The translations under genes and the position numbers were made by a program. A stretch of 43,613 nt of DNA from Schlesneria paludicola DSM 18645 (GTDB lineage: Bacteria > Planctomycetota > Planctomycetia > Planctomycetales > Planctomycetaceae): positions 1 to 43,613 of the forward strand of contig CAMBQP010000018.1 in the NCBI GenBank assembly GCA_945869955.1, given 5' to 3'. Positions within the stretch are counted from its first letter, which is position 1; every line of letters starts with the position of its first letter. Positions 18,013 to 26,105 of this stretch are shown here, one piece after another. The notes below the pieces were generated by a model. That model saw only the letters and a program-made list of their open reading frames with translations. It was not told where the DNA came from and did no database searches.

Positions 18013-19151
18013 CAACGAGCACCAAACCAGAGAACTCTTCCGCAGAGAACACAGAGAATACTGAGCCCACAGACAAAACCGGACAACCGCCGAGTCACTT
18101 CGTTGTCTGGCTCTGGATTCAGGCACGGCGAATTGTGATCTTCGTGATCGGCTCAACCGTGGTGCTGATCGGAATTGCGATGATCGTACTTCCCGGCCCC
18201 GCCTTTATTGTCATTCCCTTGGGATTGGCGATTCTGGCGACCGAGTTTCTCTGGGCGAAAAAATGGCTCGCCTATGCCCAAGACCATCTCAAAAATCTCG
18301 CCACCCAAATTGCGAAAACATCGACCCTGTCACCCCAACCTCCCGCTGCCAAACAATCTCGCCGGGGAACCGCTCCCGGATATCCACGTCGTCAGCCGGT
18401 CGAAGAGGCGGATGCGGACTGGTCACGACCACTCCCCGGATACGCCCCACCCGAATTCACCTCCCCAAAAGTCTTCCAGAATGCAGGGGTCTGGGCCGAT
18501 CCCGCCGACATCACCCAGGTCACCCGCAAACTCCTGACGCGAACCCCCAGTGGCGATATTCCCGTTTCCCTCGATCCACACGGTTTTCCACTCAATCCAC
18601 TGGGACGGACCGGCCTGCGGGGCCGGGGACTGTTGGGGAAATGGGGCCGCAATCAGGCGGGAGATCCACTGGTGACGCGTTTTGATCCCGTCACCGGACG
18701 ACTGCAGGTGCTGGTCATTGAACGGAGCGATTCCGGCCGATTGGCACTCCCCGGCGGCATGGTCGACGAAGGGGAAGCGATCACCACCACCGTGTCCCGC
18801 GAATTGGCGGAAGAGACCGGTGCCCACATTCGCTTCGAGGAGACCCAGATTTTGTTTGCGGGTGTCGTCGATGATCCGCGAAACACCGACCATGCCTGGA
18901 TGGAAACCACCGTCCTGCACCAGCATCTGACCGCCGACCAATCCCAGGCGTTGGCTCTGCAGGCGGGTGACGATGCCAAATCGGTTCACTGGATGGAGAT
19001 CAACCCGACAAACCTCGCCGCACTGTATGCCAGTCATGCGGATTTTGTTCGACTCGCCGTGCGGAAATTACAGGGACACCCGCAGCTCAAACAGACGATT
19101 CCAGAACTGATCGGCGTCAAGCTTGTTTCCAGCCGAACTGAACGGGATTGA
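17997..19151 (+). CDS. Membrane-anchored NUDT9-like Nudix hydrolase (PGPGW-type membrane segment + ADP-ribose pyrophosphatase-like domain)
   Basis: This 384-residue fusion has three parts. Residues 1-33 are a polar leader whose DNA resembles a common cacagagaacacagag repeat. Residues about 45-100 form a two-helix membrane module with [17 protein letters not shown] and EFLWAKKWL, as in PGPGW-family proteins. Residues about 145-375 match the NUDT9/TRPM2 homology region: [15 protein letters not shown] (203-217), a Nudix box starting at G254 (GX5EX7REUXEEXG, 254-276), [23 protein letters not shown] and LYASHADFV. Human NUDT9 hydrolyses ADP-ribose to AMP and ribose 5-phosphate, which is the likely reaction here. 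It overlaps the preceding gene, so it may be translationally coupled. The start is uncertain because no good ribosome-binding site is seen. Confidence 0.88.
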   Translation: MERGIATSTKPENSSAENTENTEPTDKTGQPPSHFVVWLWIQARRIVIFVIGSTVVLIGIAMIVLPGPAFIVIPLGLAILATEFLWAKKWLAYAQDHLKNLATQIAKTSTLSPQPPAAKQSRRGTAPGYPRRQPVEEADADWSRPLPGYAPPEFTSPKVFQNAGVWADPADITQVTRKLLTRTPSGDIPVSLDPHGFPLNPLGRTGLRGRGLLGKWGRNQAGDPLVTRFDPVTGRLQVLVIERSDSGRLALPGGMVDEGEAITTTVSRELAEETGAHIRFEETQILFAGVVDDPRNTDHAWMETTVLHQHLTADQSQALALQAGDDAKSVHWMEINPTNLAALYASHADFVRLAVRKLQGHPQLKQTIPELIGVKLVSSRTERD

Positions 19152-19598
19152 AACCGATCACCATTGAGTCCTGTCGCTCCCTTCAGGGCCTCATCTTCGC
19201 TGAGTGCCGACCAGACAGTTTTAACGCAAAGACGCAATGTCGCAGGGACGCCAAGAAAAACAAACGACTTCGAGGTAGTGGATACCATTTCAGAAATGGT
19301 CTCGGAAATGCAGCTCTGATTGAATGCGTGGTATAATCCACCTGCATCATCTGCTCGTCGAGGCCGTAGGATCCTGGAATGCTCAGGATCCGTCAAACCG
19401 CTGCCATGCGTCCTGAACGGTTTGATTTTTCCTCATTCAGTTTACCTCGCCCTTGGTTTTACTGGCGTGTGGCTTCGCGAGATCAAGAGACTGTTTGACA
19501 TCAACCACTCGGCTGTGGTACACGACGAAAACGTTTATTACTGGGACCGAAGTGGTCTTCTTCCTCGGTTTCCTCAAAAACTCGCATCGGTGATACTT
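19152..19598. other. Intergenic region holding repeat copy 1
   Basis: These 447 bp lie between the NUDT9-like gene and the first gene of the three-gene module. They hold repeat copy 1 (19222-19434) and about 165 bp before the module. The frame of the first module gene stays open through the repeat back to 19320, so a longer first gene is possible. Confidence 0.6.
19222..19434. repeat. Long direct repeat, copy 1 (left border of three-gene module)
   Basis: This 213-bp stretch matches 22394-22609 in the same orientation, with diverged but clearly related sequence along its whole length; the longest identical blocks include agacgcaatgtcgcagggac and gctcaggatccgtcaaaccg. It contains two inverted repeats: ACCATTT-cag-AAATGGT (about 19283-19299) and GGATCCTGG-aatgc-TCAGGATCC. 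The left end (acgcaaagacgcaatgtcgc) resembles a family of short dispersed repeats found in many bacterial genomes. No transposase is associated. Confidence 0.9.
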
Positions 19599-20342
19599 AT
19601 GGGTGATCACGTCATTTACTTGCGGACTCCCCGACTATTATTGTCCGGGACTCTTTCGGACGAAGAGATTGAGGATTTTCGTGAGCTTGCGTCAGTCAGC
19701 GACGAACTCATCCAATCCGCAATGCAACTTTTAAGCGACGCACCCAGATATCTGAGGCCAAGCGATCTCGAGAATCTTTTTCTTCGTGCGATCGCACTGA
19801 AGGAAGCGCAACTCCTCGCGCGATTGATCGACTGGCTTCGCAGTTTTCAGGGTGATGACATAGACTTTGGGGTAACAATCCCCCGAATTATTGAGAGATT
19901 AAAGGGGCATCAATCAACCGATGCTGAAGCGAAGCCGGCATTTACGGCAACCGCTTTGGAAGTAATCCGTGTTCGCATTCAAGAAATCGCAAGTTCCTGG
20001 GGATGTCTCGACAGGCAGAAAAAAGCCGAAACTGTCGCCAAAGCGACTGGTCGACGGTTACAATCCCTACATTTGGTCTGCGATTTTCGACCGATTTTCG
20101 ACAGTGAGCGAACAGAGATTGATGGCTTTCTGCCTGTCACGACGATGCACATTGTTTTTGAAGGCGCGGACGGTCTCCCCAACGGTCTTGATGTCATTTT
20201 ATCAGAAAAGGACGTAGAGTTTCTTGCTGAACATGCCGAGTTCGCCAAAAGCAAACTCGCGGCTTTAAAGAGGGCCGCGAACCGATTGAATACACCGATT
20301 CCATCAACCGACTTAACCAAACCCTCGATTGAAGAACAGTGA
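19599..20342 (+). CDS. Unrecognised protein, module gene 1 (possible COMM-like C-terminal domain)
   Basis: From the ATG at 19599 (GGTGA about 8 bp upstream) the protein has 247 residues; the frame is open back to 19320, and the upstream residues (DENVYYWDRSGLLPRFP) look protein-like, so a non-ATG start farther up is possible. Residues 20-105 are predicted helical (LSDEEIEDFRELASVSDELIQSAMQLL). Residues about 152-226 read as three strands and a helix (LQSLHLVCDFRPIFD, LPVTTMHIVFEGADG, LDVILSEKDVEFLAEHAEFAKSKLAALKR), a pattern reminiscent of the eukaryotic COMM domain. That resemblance is by eye only. Its stop overlaps the next start (TGATG), implying coupled translation. No signal peptide or membrane segment is seen. 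Confidence 0.75.
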   Translation: MGDHVIYLRTPRLLLSGTLSDEEIEDFRELASVSDELIQSAMQLLSDAPRYLRPSDLENLFLRAIALKEAQLLARLIDWLRSFQGDDIDFGVTIPRIIERLKGHQSTDAEAKPAFTATALEVIRVRIQEIASSWGCLDRQKKAETVAKATGRRLQSLHLVCDFRPIFDSERTEIDGFLPVTTMHIVFEGADGLPNGLDVILSEKDVEFLAEHAEFAKSKLAALKRAANRLNTPIPSTDLTKPSIEEQ

Positions 20343-21391
20343 TGGCCACTAAGCAACTCAACCCTCTTCAAAAATCGATATTTCAAATTGCCCAGAAGTT
20401 TCTCCGTAACGCAGCGAGTGCACCTGAAGTTTTGCGGCCGCAGGAATTGATGCAAATTGCTGACGAGCTTCAGCTTTCGGATATTTGCCAACGAAAGACA
20501 TCAACGCTGGCAGCAGGGACAGTCACTGGACAGGAAGAAAAACAAAAGTGGCGACTCCAAACACAACACGGCCTTGAAGTGGATTTGAGGCAAAATCTCG
20601 ACGAACAACCCTCAACAGACTGTCAGTCGAATCCATCGGCAACTGCAACGAAAATCGTACGGAATTCAGACTCACGTCCCGCTTCGGTGAGGGCTCTTGA
20701 TGAAGGTGTTCCCGTTGAATCTCGGCTTGATGCTTTACGGGAATTGATGGCAAATGACAGTGCCGTGGCGGCATCGTTTGTTTACGCAGAACTCGAAAAG
20801 CCGATTTTAAGCGAACAATGGCGCAGGATCGTCATCTATGCCGCAGAATCGGTTCGGTTTGCAGACCCAGCGATGCGAGCAAAGGTTGCTGTGAGTCTCT
20901 TGCGGCACGCTTGCGAACTCCGCGTATCGTCGTCAGCCGACGATACGCCAGTCGTCATGTGCGCGATACGGCGTGCGGGATCCATTCTTCCGCAACACTT
21001 GTTAACCGAACTTTCCGGCTTCCTCTCTGCTCCAAGCCCGATCGATACGCGAATTGTGACATTGCAGGCGATCAACTCCATCATCCTTGCCGCGCCATTG
21101 GAAGGAATTGACATCGGAACGTTGGGCAACCGTGTCACCACACTCGCGCTGAAGCACTGGGATGAAGATGTTTTCAAAGCGGGAGAAATCTCTGTCATCG
21201 CAATTGAAGCAACGATTGCGGCAACCGTGCTCGGCGAAGCCAGGATATCCCAGGTAATTGAATTGGTAAACCGCACCGGCAGACGCCTGTTGATCGGAAA
21301 GCTGAAATCACGGTTGCAGGCGGTGGTAACTCAATGGGGAAATCAACCTTCCGCCGCTGCGCGTGTGAATGATGTGATTTCACTGCTCTAA
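20342..21391 (+). CDS. Unrecognised helical-repeat protein, module gene 2
   Basis: The ATG at 20342 shares its A with the TGA of gene 1; a GTG one codon upstream is an alternative. The protein has 349 residues. Residues 1-50 are a helical head (LNPLQKSIFQIAQKFLRN). Residues 60-110 are polar and probably disordered. From about 115 to the end it reads as consecutive amphipathic helix pairs (SRLDALRELMANDSAVAASFVYAELEK, WRRIVIYAAESVRF, MRAKVAVSLLRHACELR, LTELSGFLSAPSPIDTRIVTLQAINSIIL), which suggests an alpha-solenoid of HEAT/ARM type. No enzyme motif is seen. Such scaffolds usually bind proteins; the coupled neighbours are the obvious candidates. I do not recognise the family. Confidence 0.78.
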   Translation: MATKQLNPLQKSIFQIAQKFLRNAASAPEVLRPQELMQIADELQLSDICQRKTSTLAAGTVTGQEEKQKWRLQTQHGLEVDLRQNLDEQPSTDCQSNPSATATKIVRNSDSRPASVRALDEGVPVESRLDALRELMANDSAVAASFVYAELEKPILSEQWRRIVIYAAESVRFADPAMRAKVAVSLLRHACELRVSSSADDTPVVMCAIRRAGSILPQHLLTELSGFLSAPSPIDTRIVTLQAINSIILAAPLEGIDIGTLGNRVTTLALKHWDEDVFKAGEISVIAIEATIAATVLGEARISQVIELVNRTGRRLLIGKLKSRLQAVVTQWGNQPSAAARVNDVISLL

Positions 21392-21411
21392 ATTGTGTGA
21401 GCAAGGAATAC

Positions 21412-22158
21412 ATGCCAAATACAACTCCCGTCGCCGTTGCGAATTCCATGACGTGCATTCTAAGGGATTTGACTTCTCCCATTCGCGTACAGCGTTTCGT
21501 AGTCGTCGGCAAATATTCTCGGAATCGCCCGTTCGTTCGCCATGCAGCGATCCTCAACGCCGAGACGGAATTCAACGGAGAATGCAAAGTTGCTCTCAGT
21601 CATGTCGGTCCCCCGATTGAGAACCAATATACCGGCGATTGCCACATCGTGGGACAAATTGGGCTTTCAAACGAAGAAATCGAAGCGGTTGCGGATTGGC
21701 TCGCGTCCATCGAGACCCAATATACTCCAACGAAAATTCTTCGATTTCAGCAGTATGTTGTCGCTCCCCACATGGTGTGGGTAAAATCTGAGGAAGGACG
21801 ACCATTGCGGCAGCGATTCAGTTGCGTTGGATACGTAATCGAAGCGTACGCTGCCGCAAACGTTTCGTTAATCGACTCGGAATCTCTCCCTGATGCGGAA
21901 ATGAAGGACGTGGAAACCGCGTACCCAGATCTTTATGGGTTATTGGATAATCCGAAATTGGCAAAGCGTCTCGGTTTCAAAGGTCTTGATGATCTCGGCT
22001 TAGTTGGGACGGGACCTTGGAAAGTTGCGCTTCCGGGCTATTTGTTTCATTCGACAAATCGGTTTGAGCAGGCTCAACCGCGTCCAAATCCCTTCGCGCC
22101 ATCGAGCTTGGAACAATCCTGCTTTCCGGTACGCGAGCCGATTCCAAGCCCCAAGTAG
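21412..22158 (+). CDS. Unrecognised protein, module gene 3 (possible papain-like/NlpC-type cysteine hydrolase)
   Basis: The start is set at 21412 (MPNTTPVAV) with AAGGA 5 bp upstream; a GTG at 21397 is an alternative. The protein has 248 residues, no signal peptide and no membrane segment. Residues 136-149 (FSCVGYVIEAYAAA) place a Cys at the start of a hydrophobic helix, as in NlpC/P60 and other papain-like enzymes (compare DCSGFVxxxY), and a His follows at 213 in LPGYLFHST. The order Cys then His fits that fold, but this is motif-level inference. It begins 20 bp after gene 2 and is probably co-transcribed with it. The C terminus is Pro-rich (QPRPNPFAPS). Confidence 0.75.
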   Translation: MPNTTPVAVANSMTCILRDLTSPIRVQRFVVVGKYSRNRPFVRHAAILNAETEFNGECKVALSHVGPPIENQYTGDCHIVGQIGLSNEEIEAVADWLASIETQYTPTKILRFQQYVVAPHMVWVKSEEGRPLRQRFSCVGYVIEAYAAANVSLIDSESLPDAEMKDVETAYPDLYGLLDNPKLAKRLGFKGLDDLGLVGTGPWKVALPGYLFHSTNRFEQAQPRPNPFAPSSLEQSCFPVREPIPSPK

Positions 22159-22675
22159 CGTTCCTGCACTATGGGGTGATTGACCACCCTCCCGCCTGTT
22201 CATCATTGGTCGCCCGGTGTCGGCCAACCAAAATGACTCCCGTGTCCGCTGGAATTTCACGCTTTCGCAGTACATTCGCTTCCCAAGGCTCCGCACGACG
22301 GATCACTCAGACGCACGTTTGGGTTACTACATGGCAAACGAATAATGACCACGATCAGTTCCTTTGAACTGACAAGAAACGTCAAGCTTTGCCTAACGCA
22401 CCAAAGACGCAATGTCGCAGGGACGCCAATAATACCAACCGACCTCGAGGTGATGGCTACCGTCTCAGAAATGGTTCAGGAAACGCAACTCTGATTGAGT
22501 GCATGGTATAACCCAACGGCATCATTTGCTCGTCGGGGCCGTAGGATCCTGAGATGCTCAGGATCCGTCAAACCGCTGTCCTGAGTCCTGACCTGTTGGA
22601 TTTTTCTTCGTGTCCCCTGAGGCTGCCGTCAGACAATCGACGCGAAGGAAATTGTGGCCAGCAGCCCTCTTTTTG
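22159..22675. other. Intergenic region holding repeat copy 2
   Basis: These 517 bp run from the end of module gene 3 to the stop of the convergent sulfatase gene. The first 235 bp show no gene or clear signal. Repeat copy 2 occupies 22394-22609, and 66 bp of unassigned sequence follow. Confidence 0.6.
22394..22609. repeat. Long direct repeat, copy 2 (right border of three-gene module)
   Basis: This is the 216-bp partner of 19222-19434, same orientation. Here the main palindrome is perfect: GGATCCTGA-gatgc-TCAGGATCC (about 22546-22568). The copy ends in a T-rich stretch (gatttttcttc), as does copy 1 (gatttttcctc). Distance between copy starts is 3172 bp. The second inverted repeat of copy 1 is only partly kept here (ACCGTCT against AAATGGT). 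Confidence 0.9.
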
Positions 22676-24382
22676 TTATCGATCTCGATGATGCCGGTGG
22701 GGCGCGTCGGGTTTGACGTAGGGAACCAGGTTCGGTGGGAGGAACGTGGGGACCCCGGCTCCCAGCGTCGAGCCAGGGACCGTTTCGATATTGGGAAAAG
22801 CCTTCACCGATGCGGTAAACTCATCGATAATGCGCCCCCCATACATCAGTGTCCAGGCGTTGTCCGCTCCACTATAGCGACCGGGGGACGTTCCCAGGAT
22901 TCCTGATGTTTTGGGTGCCGCACCGTTAAAGTACATGTCATAAGACTCGCCAGGATCCTGCTTCAAATTGTAGATCGCGACGGTGTCCATCGGCAAATTG
23001 GGGCCGAGCCAGGCATCCTTGGCGGTGAAGACAAATTTCCATTTTTTCGAGCGAACAGCACCGAAGGTGAGATCGCTGATATAGATCCATTCGCTTCGTG
23101 CCGATTCGGTGGCTTTACCCAGCAGATACTCGCTATTGTCGATCCCATCGTAGAAGACGTGTTTTTCTTTCCAGGGGCCATGCGGTGGGGGTTTGAGGCC
23201 CGCCATGGCAGCGAGACTCGACCACATATCCATGTGCGAGGTGATGTCATCCGCGACGCGTCCCGCTTGAATATGTCCTGGCCACCACATGATCGCGGGG
23301 ACACGCCAGCCACCTTCATAGCAGGTCCCTTTCATTCCGCGAAACGGGGTGTAGCCCGCATCTGGCCAAGCATCGATCCAAGGGCCGTTGTCGGTAGTCC
23401 AGACCACGATTGTCTCTTGGTCGAGACCAAGTTCTCGTATCGCGTCCACGATCATTCCGCTATTGAAGTCGACTTCCATGATCGAATCCAGGTAGGCGTT
23501 TTCGTGGCTCTTCCCCTTAAAAAGAGGTGACGGATTTGTCGGATTGTGACACTTCATAAAGTTCACATGCATGAAGAATGGCTTCGTTGACTTCCCCTTC
23601 GCTTCCGCCTCTTTTTTATGCGACGCGTGCTTGCGGAGATATTGGATTGCGCTGTCACGCTGTTTATCATCGATCGTCGACAGATCTTGATAATTAAAGT
23701 GCTGAATCACCCGATCGGGCTCTTCACCCGCATGCCCCTCGTATTCACCATCGTTTGTCCTATGGTAATAAGACTTCATAAATTCAGGGTCATCTATGGG
23801 AAAATCGGGATGCTGTTTCAGGTCGGTTGCGGAATAGACCGATGCGTAATAGCAAAGCATGTGCTTCATTTCATCATACCCGTGTTTCGTTGGATAAGAA
23901 TCGGGCACATCACCCAGGTTCCACTTGCCAGAAAAATACGTCTGATAGCCATGTTCTTTAAAAAAGCCTGACATCGTTGGCGTGCCAGGCAACAGGTAAT
24001 TTTTCGATCCTGGGCCTATGACGCATGACAATCCGGTCCGAATCGGAATCCGTCCTGTCAGCAATGAGGCCCGGCCTGCCGTGCAGCTTGCTTGACCATA
24101 CCATTGCGTGAATCGGGTCCCCTCTTTGGCGAGTTTATCGAGATGAGGTGTCGGTGAACCTCGCGTCGCGCCTCCGCCATAACAGCCAAGATCCCCATAG
24201 CCGATATCATCGGTCATGATGAATACAATGTTTGGCTTCTTGTCATGCTCATGAGAAGAACATGCCTCGTCGCCAATCGCATTACCAGAGGCTCCGAATA
24301 AGCCTGTTAAAAACACAAGCGTCGTGAGACCCATGACGGTAATACGAGAACATAACAATCGGCCGACTGTGGCAGGTAACAT
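22676..24382 (-). CDS. Secreted arylsulfatase (formylglycine-dependent, Cys type)
   Basis: The start at 24382 (MLPATVGRLLC) has GGAG 7 bp upstream; an ATG two codons earlier lies too close to that site. The protein has 568 residues. A hydrophobic leader (ITVMGLTTLVFLTGLFGASG) directs export. Metal-binding residues D58 and D59 sit in NIVFIMTDDIGYGDLGC. The sulfatase signature CTAGRASLLTGR has Cys100 as the residue expected to become formylglycine, so a maturing enzyme is needed elsewhere in the genome. TTDNGPWIDAWPDAGYTPFRGMKGTCYEGGWRVP is the second conserved block. It likely removes sulfate esters from polysaccharides or aryl compounds outside the cytoplasm, the usual role of the many planctomycete sulfatases. 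Confidence 0.96.
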   Translation of the reverse strand: MLPATVGRLLCSRITVMGLTTLVFLTGLFGASGNAIGDEACSSHEHDKKPNIVFIMTDDIGYGDLGCYGGGATRGSPTPHLDKLAKEGTRFTQWYGQASCTAGRASLLTGRIPIRTGLSCVIGPGSKNYLLPGTPTMSGFFKEHGYQTYFSGKWNLGDVPDSYPTKHGYDEMKHMLCYYASVYSATDLKQHPDFPIDDPEFMKSYYHRTNDGEYEGHAGEEPDRVIQHFNYQDLSTIDDKQRDSAIQYLRKHASHKKEAEAKGKSTKPFFMHVNFMKCHNPTNPSPLFKGKSHENAYLDSIMEVDFNSGMIVDAIRELGLDQETIVVWTTDNGPWIDAWPDAGYTPFRGMKGTCYEGGWRVPAIMWWPGHIQAGRVADDITSHMDMWSSLAAMAGLKPPPHGPWKEKHVFYDGIDNSEYLLGKATESARSEWIYISDLTFGAVRSKKWKFVFTAKDAWLGPNLPMDTVAIYNLKQDPGESYDMYFNGAAPKTSGILGTSPGRYSGADNAWTLMYGGRIIDEFTASVKAFPNIETVPGSTLGAGVPTFLPPNLVPYVKPDAPHRHHRDR

Positions 24383-24811
24383 CGTCATTCTCCATGATTT
24401 AACACTCGACCGAATCGGATGCGCGTTGATGCTAAGTCGGTCGAACAACGGGATGCAAGCGGTTTGATGAGGGGATATCTCCTTTCTACGCAAGATCAGG
24501 CATATCTCGATGAGGGGTAAGGGAACACCCCTGAGGAGGATTACTTATTGGGTTGGAGGCACGAGCCGTTCGTTTGATGAAACCTCGATTCGCACAGAGA
24601 TTTTCGACGTCATCTGCTTCTGCCGTTGAACGGACTGGTAAGCGTTCGCGGCGCCGGATGGTCAATTCAGACGGTTGCATCCGCGCTGAGGTGGGGCTTG
24701 TCTAAGGCATACCACGATCAGTTAGTCTTCAGGAGACTCCTGACGGTGACACTCGGACCCGCGAGACTCTGAGCCCGGCAAGGATTTGCCGGGCGCAGAG
24801 TGAGCCCGATT
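24383..24811. other. Intergenic region
   Basis: These 429 bp lie upstream of the sulfatase gene and downstream of the MutT-like gene, both on the minus strand. They should hold the sulfatase promoter, which I cannot pinpoint, and the hairpin at 24767-24800. A 64-codon open frame at 24486-24680 has no ribosome-binding site and no protein-like features. Confidence 0.55.
24767..24800 (-). terminator. Strong stem-loop after MutT-like gene
   Basis: The inverted repeat GCCCGGCAA-ggat-TTGCCGGGC is extended, after one mismatch, by CTCTG/CAGAG: 14 pairs around a 4-nt loop. It begins 11 bp past the stop of the minus-strand Nudix gene. No U-tract follows, so it may be a stabilising 3' hairpin or an atypical terminator. 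Confidence 0.6.
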
Positions 24812-25189
24812 CTAATCGGACGTCAGCATGCGAACCACATCGAGGTTCGCCTCGGGGAATCGCAATCCTTGTAGCTGAACCGCCGAAACCCAACGAAATT
24901 CGGCTTGTTGTTCCTGGACCTGGGTGACCTCAACGGGATGACAAAGGAAAAAATGGAGTTTTAACAACCCACGAGAAGTCTTGATTTCCTGCTGATCGAG
25001 CAACCGGTCAATGCGGACCAGTAACCCCGTCTCTTCCAGGCATTCCCGGATCGCACAGGCCGAGGGAGATTCGTTAGCCAGGCACTTTCCGCCAGGAAAT
25101 TCGTCATACCCCGCTAGCACGCGATTCGCTCCGCGGACGCCGACCAGATAACGCTGCTGATGTTCGACGATGGCGATTCCAATTTGCAT
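24812..25189 (-). CDS. Nudix hydrolase (MutT-like)
   Basis: The protein of 125 residues is a minimal Nudix domain. The Nudix box runs from G34 to L56 (GGKCLANESPSACAIRECLEETGLL) and fits GX5EX7REUXEEXGU exactly. The start IGIAIVEHQQRYLVGVR and the end FRWVSAVQLQGLRFPEANLDVV match 8-oxo-dGTP diphosphatase/CTP-pyrophosphohydrolase-type enzymes. It probably sanitises nucleotide pools in the cytoplasm; the exact substrate cannot be assigned. It starts 9 bp after the stop of the phosphoesterase gene, so the two form an operon. Confidence 0.94.
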   Translation of the reverse strand: MQIGIAIVEHQQRYLVGVRGANRVLAGYDEFPGGKCLANESPSACAIRECLEETGLLVRIDRLLDQQEIKTSRGLLKLHFFLCHPVEVTQVQEQQAEFRWVSAVQLQGLRFPEANLDVVRMLTSD

Positions 25190-25198
25190 GATGCGGCT

Positions 25199-25690
25199 CT
25201 ATGGGTTGACCGGGAGAAACCTGAGCTCGTCATCGGCCAGATTCAGTAATCCGACGGTATATTCTCGGGCTCGATGCAACGCACCGGGGTTGATCCGTCG
25301 CGTTCGCCCCTCGTGCCAAACGTCGGCCCGATGAGAATGGCCGGTCAACAGATAGTCTGGCTGAGTGGCGATCAAACGATGGTACTCGGATAATCGATGG
25401 CCATGTGTGACGGCAATCCGTTTTCCGGCGAGCTCGACTTCACCCCCCCACTGGAGACAGACCCCCTGTGAGGTCAGGTCGATTGCACGCTGAATTTCCG
25501 CGATGTCGTTTTGATCATTGTTGCCGAATACGAAATAGAACGGGAGCACAGCACAGAGCGAAATCAGGTCCGGGTCGACCAGATCGCCACAATGAATCAG
25601 CATTTCCGCACCCTGATTCTGTAATAACTGCACCGCCTCTGCTGTTCTCGCTCGCTGGTTATGAGTGTCTGACAGGATTCCGATCCGCAT
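25199..25690 (-). CDS. YfcE/MJ0936-type metallophosphoesterase
   Basis: The 163-residue protein has the calcineurin-like metal site in order: D8 and H10 (MRIGILSDTHN), D37 (IHCGDLVD), GNND near 55-58, the His of AVTHGHRL, and GHSHRADVW (GHxH). Size and motif spacing fit the small YfcE family, which hydrolyses phosphodiesters with Mn or similar metals in the cytoplasm. The cellular substrate is not known. It is the first gene of a two-gene unit with the MutT-like Nudix gene, a pairing that would fit nucleotide clean-up. Confidence 0.94.
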   Translation of the reverse strand: MRIGILSDTHNQRARTAEAVQLLQNQGAEMLIHCGDLVDPDLISLCAVLPFYFVFGNNDQNDIAEIQRAIDLTSQGVCLQWGGEVELAGKRIAVTHGHRLSEYHRLIATQPDYLLTGHSHRADVWHEGRTRRINPGALHRAREYTVGLLNLADDELRFLPVNP

Positions 25691-26105
25691 GCAACGATTC
25701 TTTTTCTGGCGGCCTGAGTCGATTGGTTCGGGCCAGCAATCCCTGCCGATGTCAGTGATTCCCGCTGGCAGTCATTTTGGTTCAATGACGTCGGCCATTA
25801 TAGCAAAAACCGCAAGAACGTCTGCGAAGCACCGGTTTGCAGGGTGGTTGGGTCGCTGATTCGCTGGTGGGGAACGGGTCAACCCGTTGCACACTGCCAC
25901 TGCATCGAGTTCTCGTTTACAGCGTTCTCGTTTACAGCGTTCTCGTTTACAGTGTTCTCGTTTACAATCGGGATGCGTCATCAACATCGGGATTGGGGAC
26001 TGCGGGTTTTCAACGTGTCTGGTGCGGTACGTTGTCCTACCGTTTGGTTGATTTGTTGGTTTACTGGTTTGTTGATTTACTGGGAATTTTTGGGGAATCA
26101 TCGTC
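25691..26105. other. Divergent intergenic region upstream of argG
   Basis: These 415 bp separate the phosphoesterase gene (minus) from argG (plus). They hold the 15-bp tandem repeat at 25906-25965 and, nearer argG, a T/G-rich imperfect repeat of ttgatttgttggtttactgg type (about 26042-26082). No promoter boxes could be assigned with confidence. Confidence 0.6.
25906..25965. repeat. 15-bp tandem repeat, four units, upstream of argG
   Basis: The units are cgagttctcgtttac, agcgttctcgtttac twice, and agtgttctcgtttac, head to tail with no spacers. It lies 140 bp before the argG start. Read in frame it could encode a short repeated peptide, but no start or ribosome site supports this. Confidence 0.92.

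Noticed and set aside
19148..19336. Small frame encoding an AKTQCRRDAKKN-type peptide
   Set aside because: This peptide type comes from the acgcaaagacgc dispersed repeat, not from a real gene.
24486..24680. 64-codon minus-strand open frame upstream of the sulfatase
   Set aside because: No ribosome site, no recognisable domain, biased low-complexity composition; probably chance.
25906..25965. Possible mini CRISPR array
   Set aside because: The 15-bp units abut with no spacers, are too short for CRISPR repeats, and no cas gene is near.
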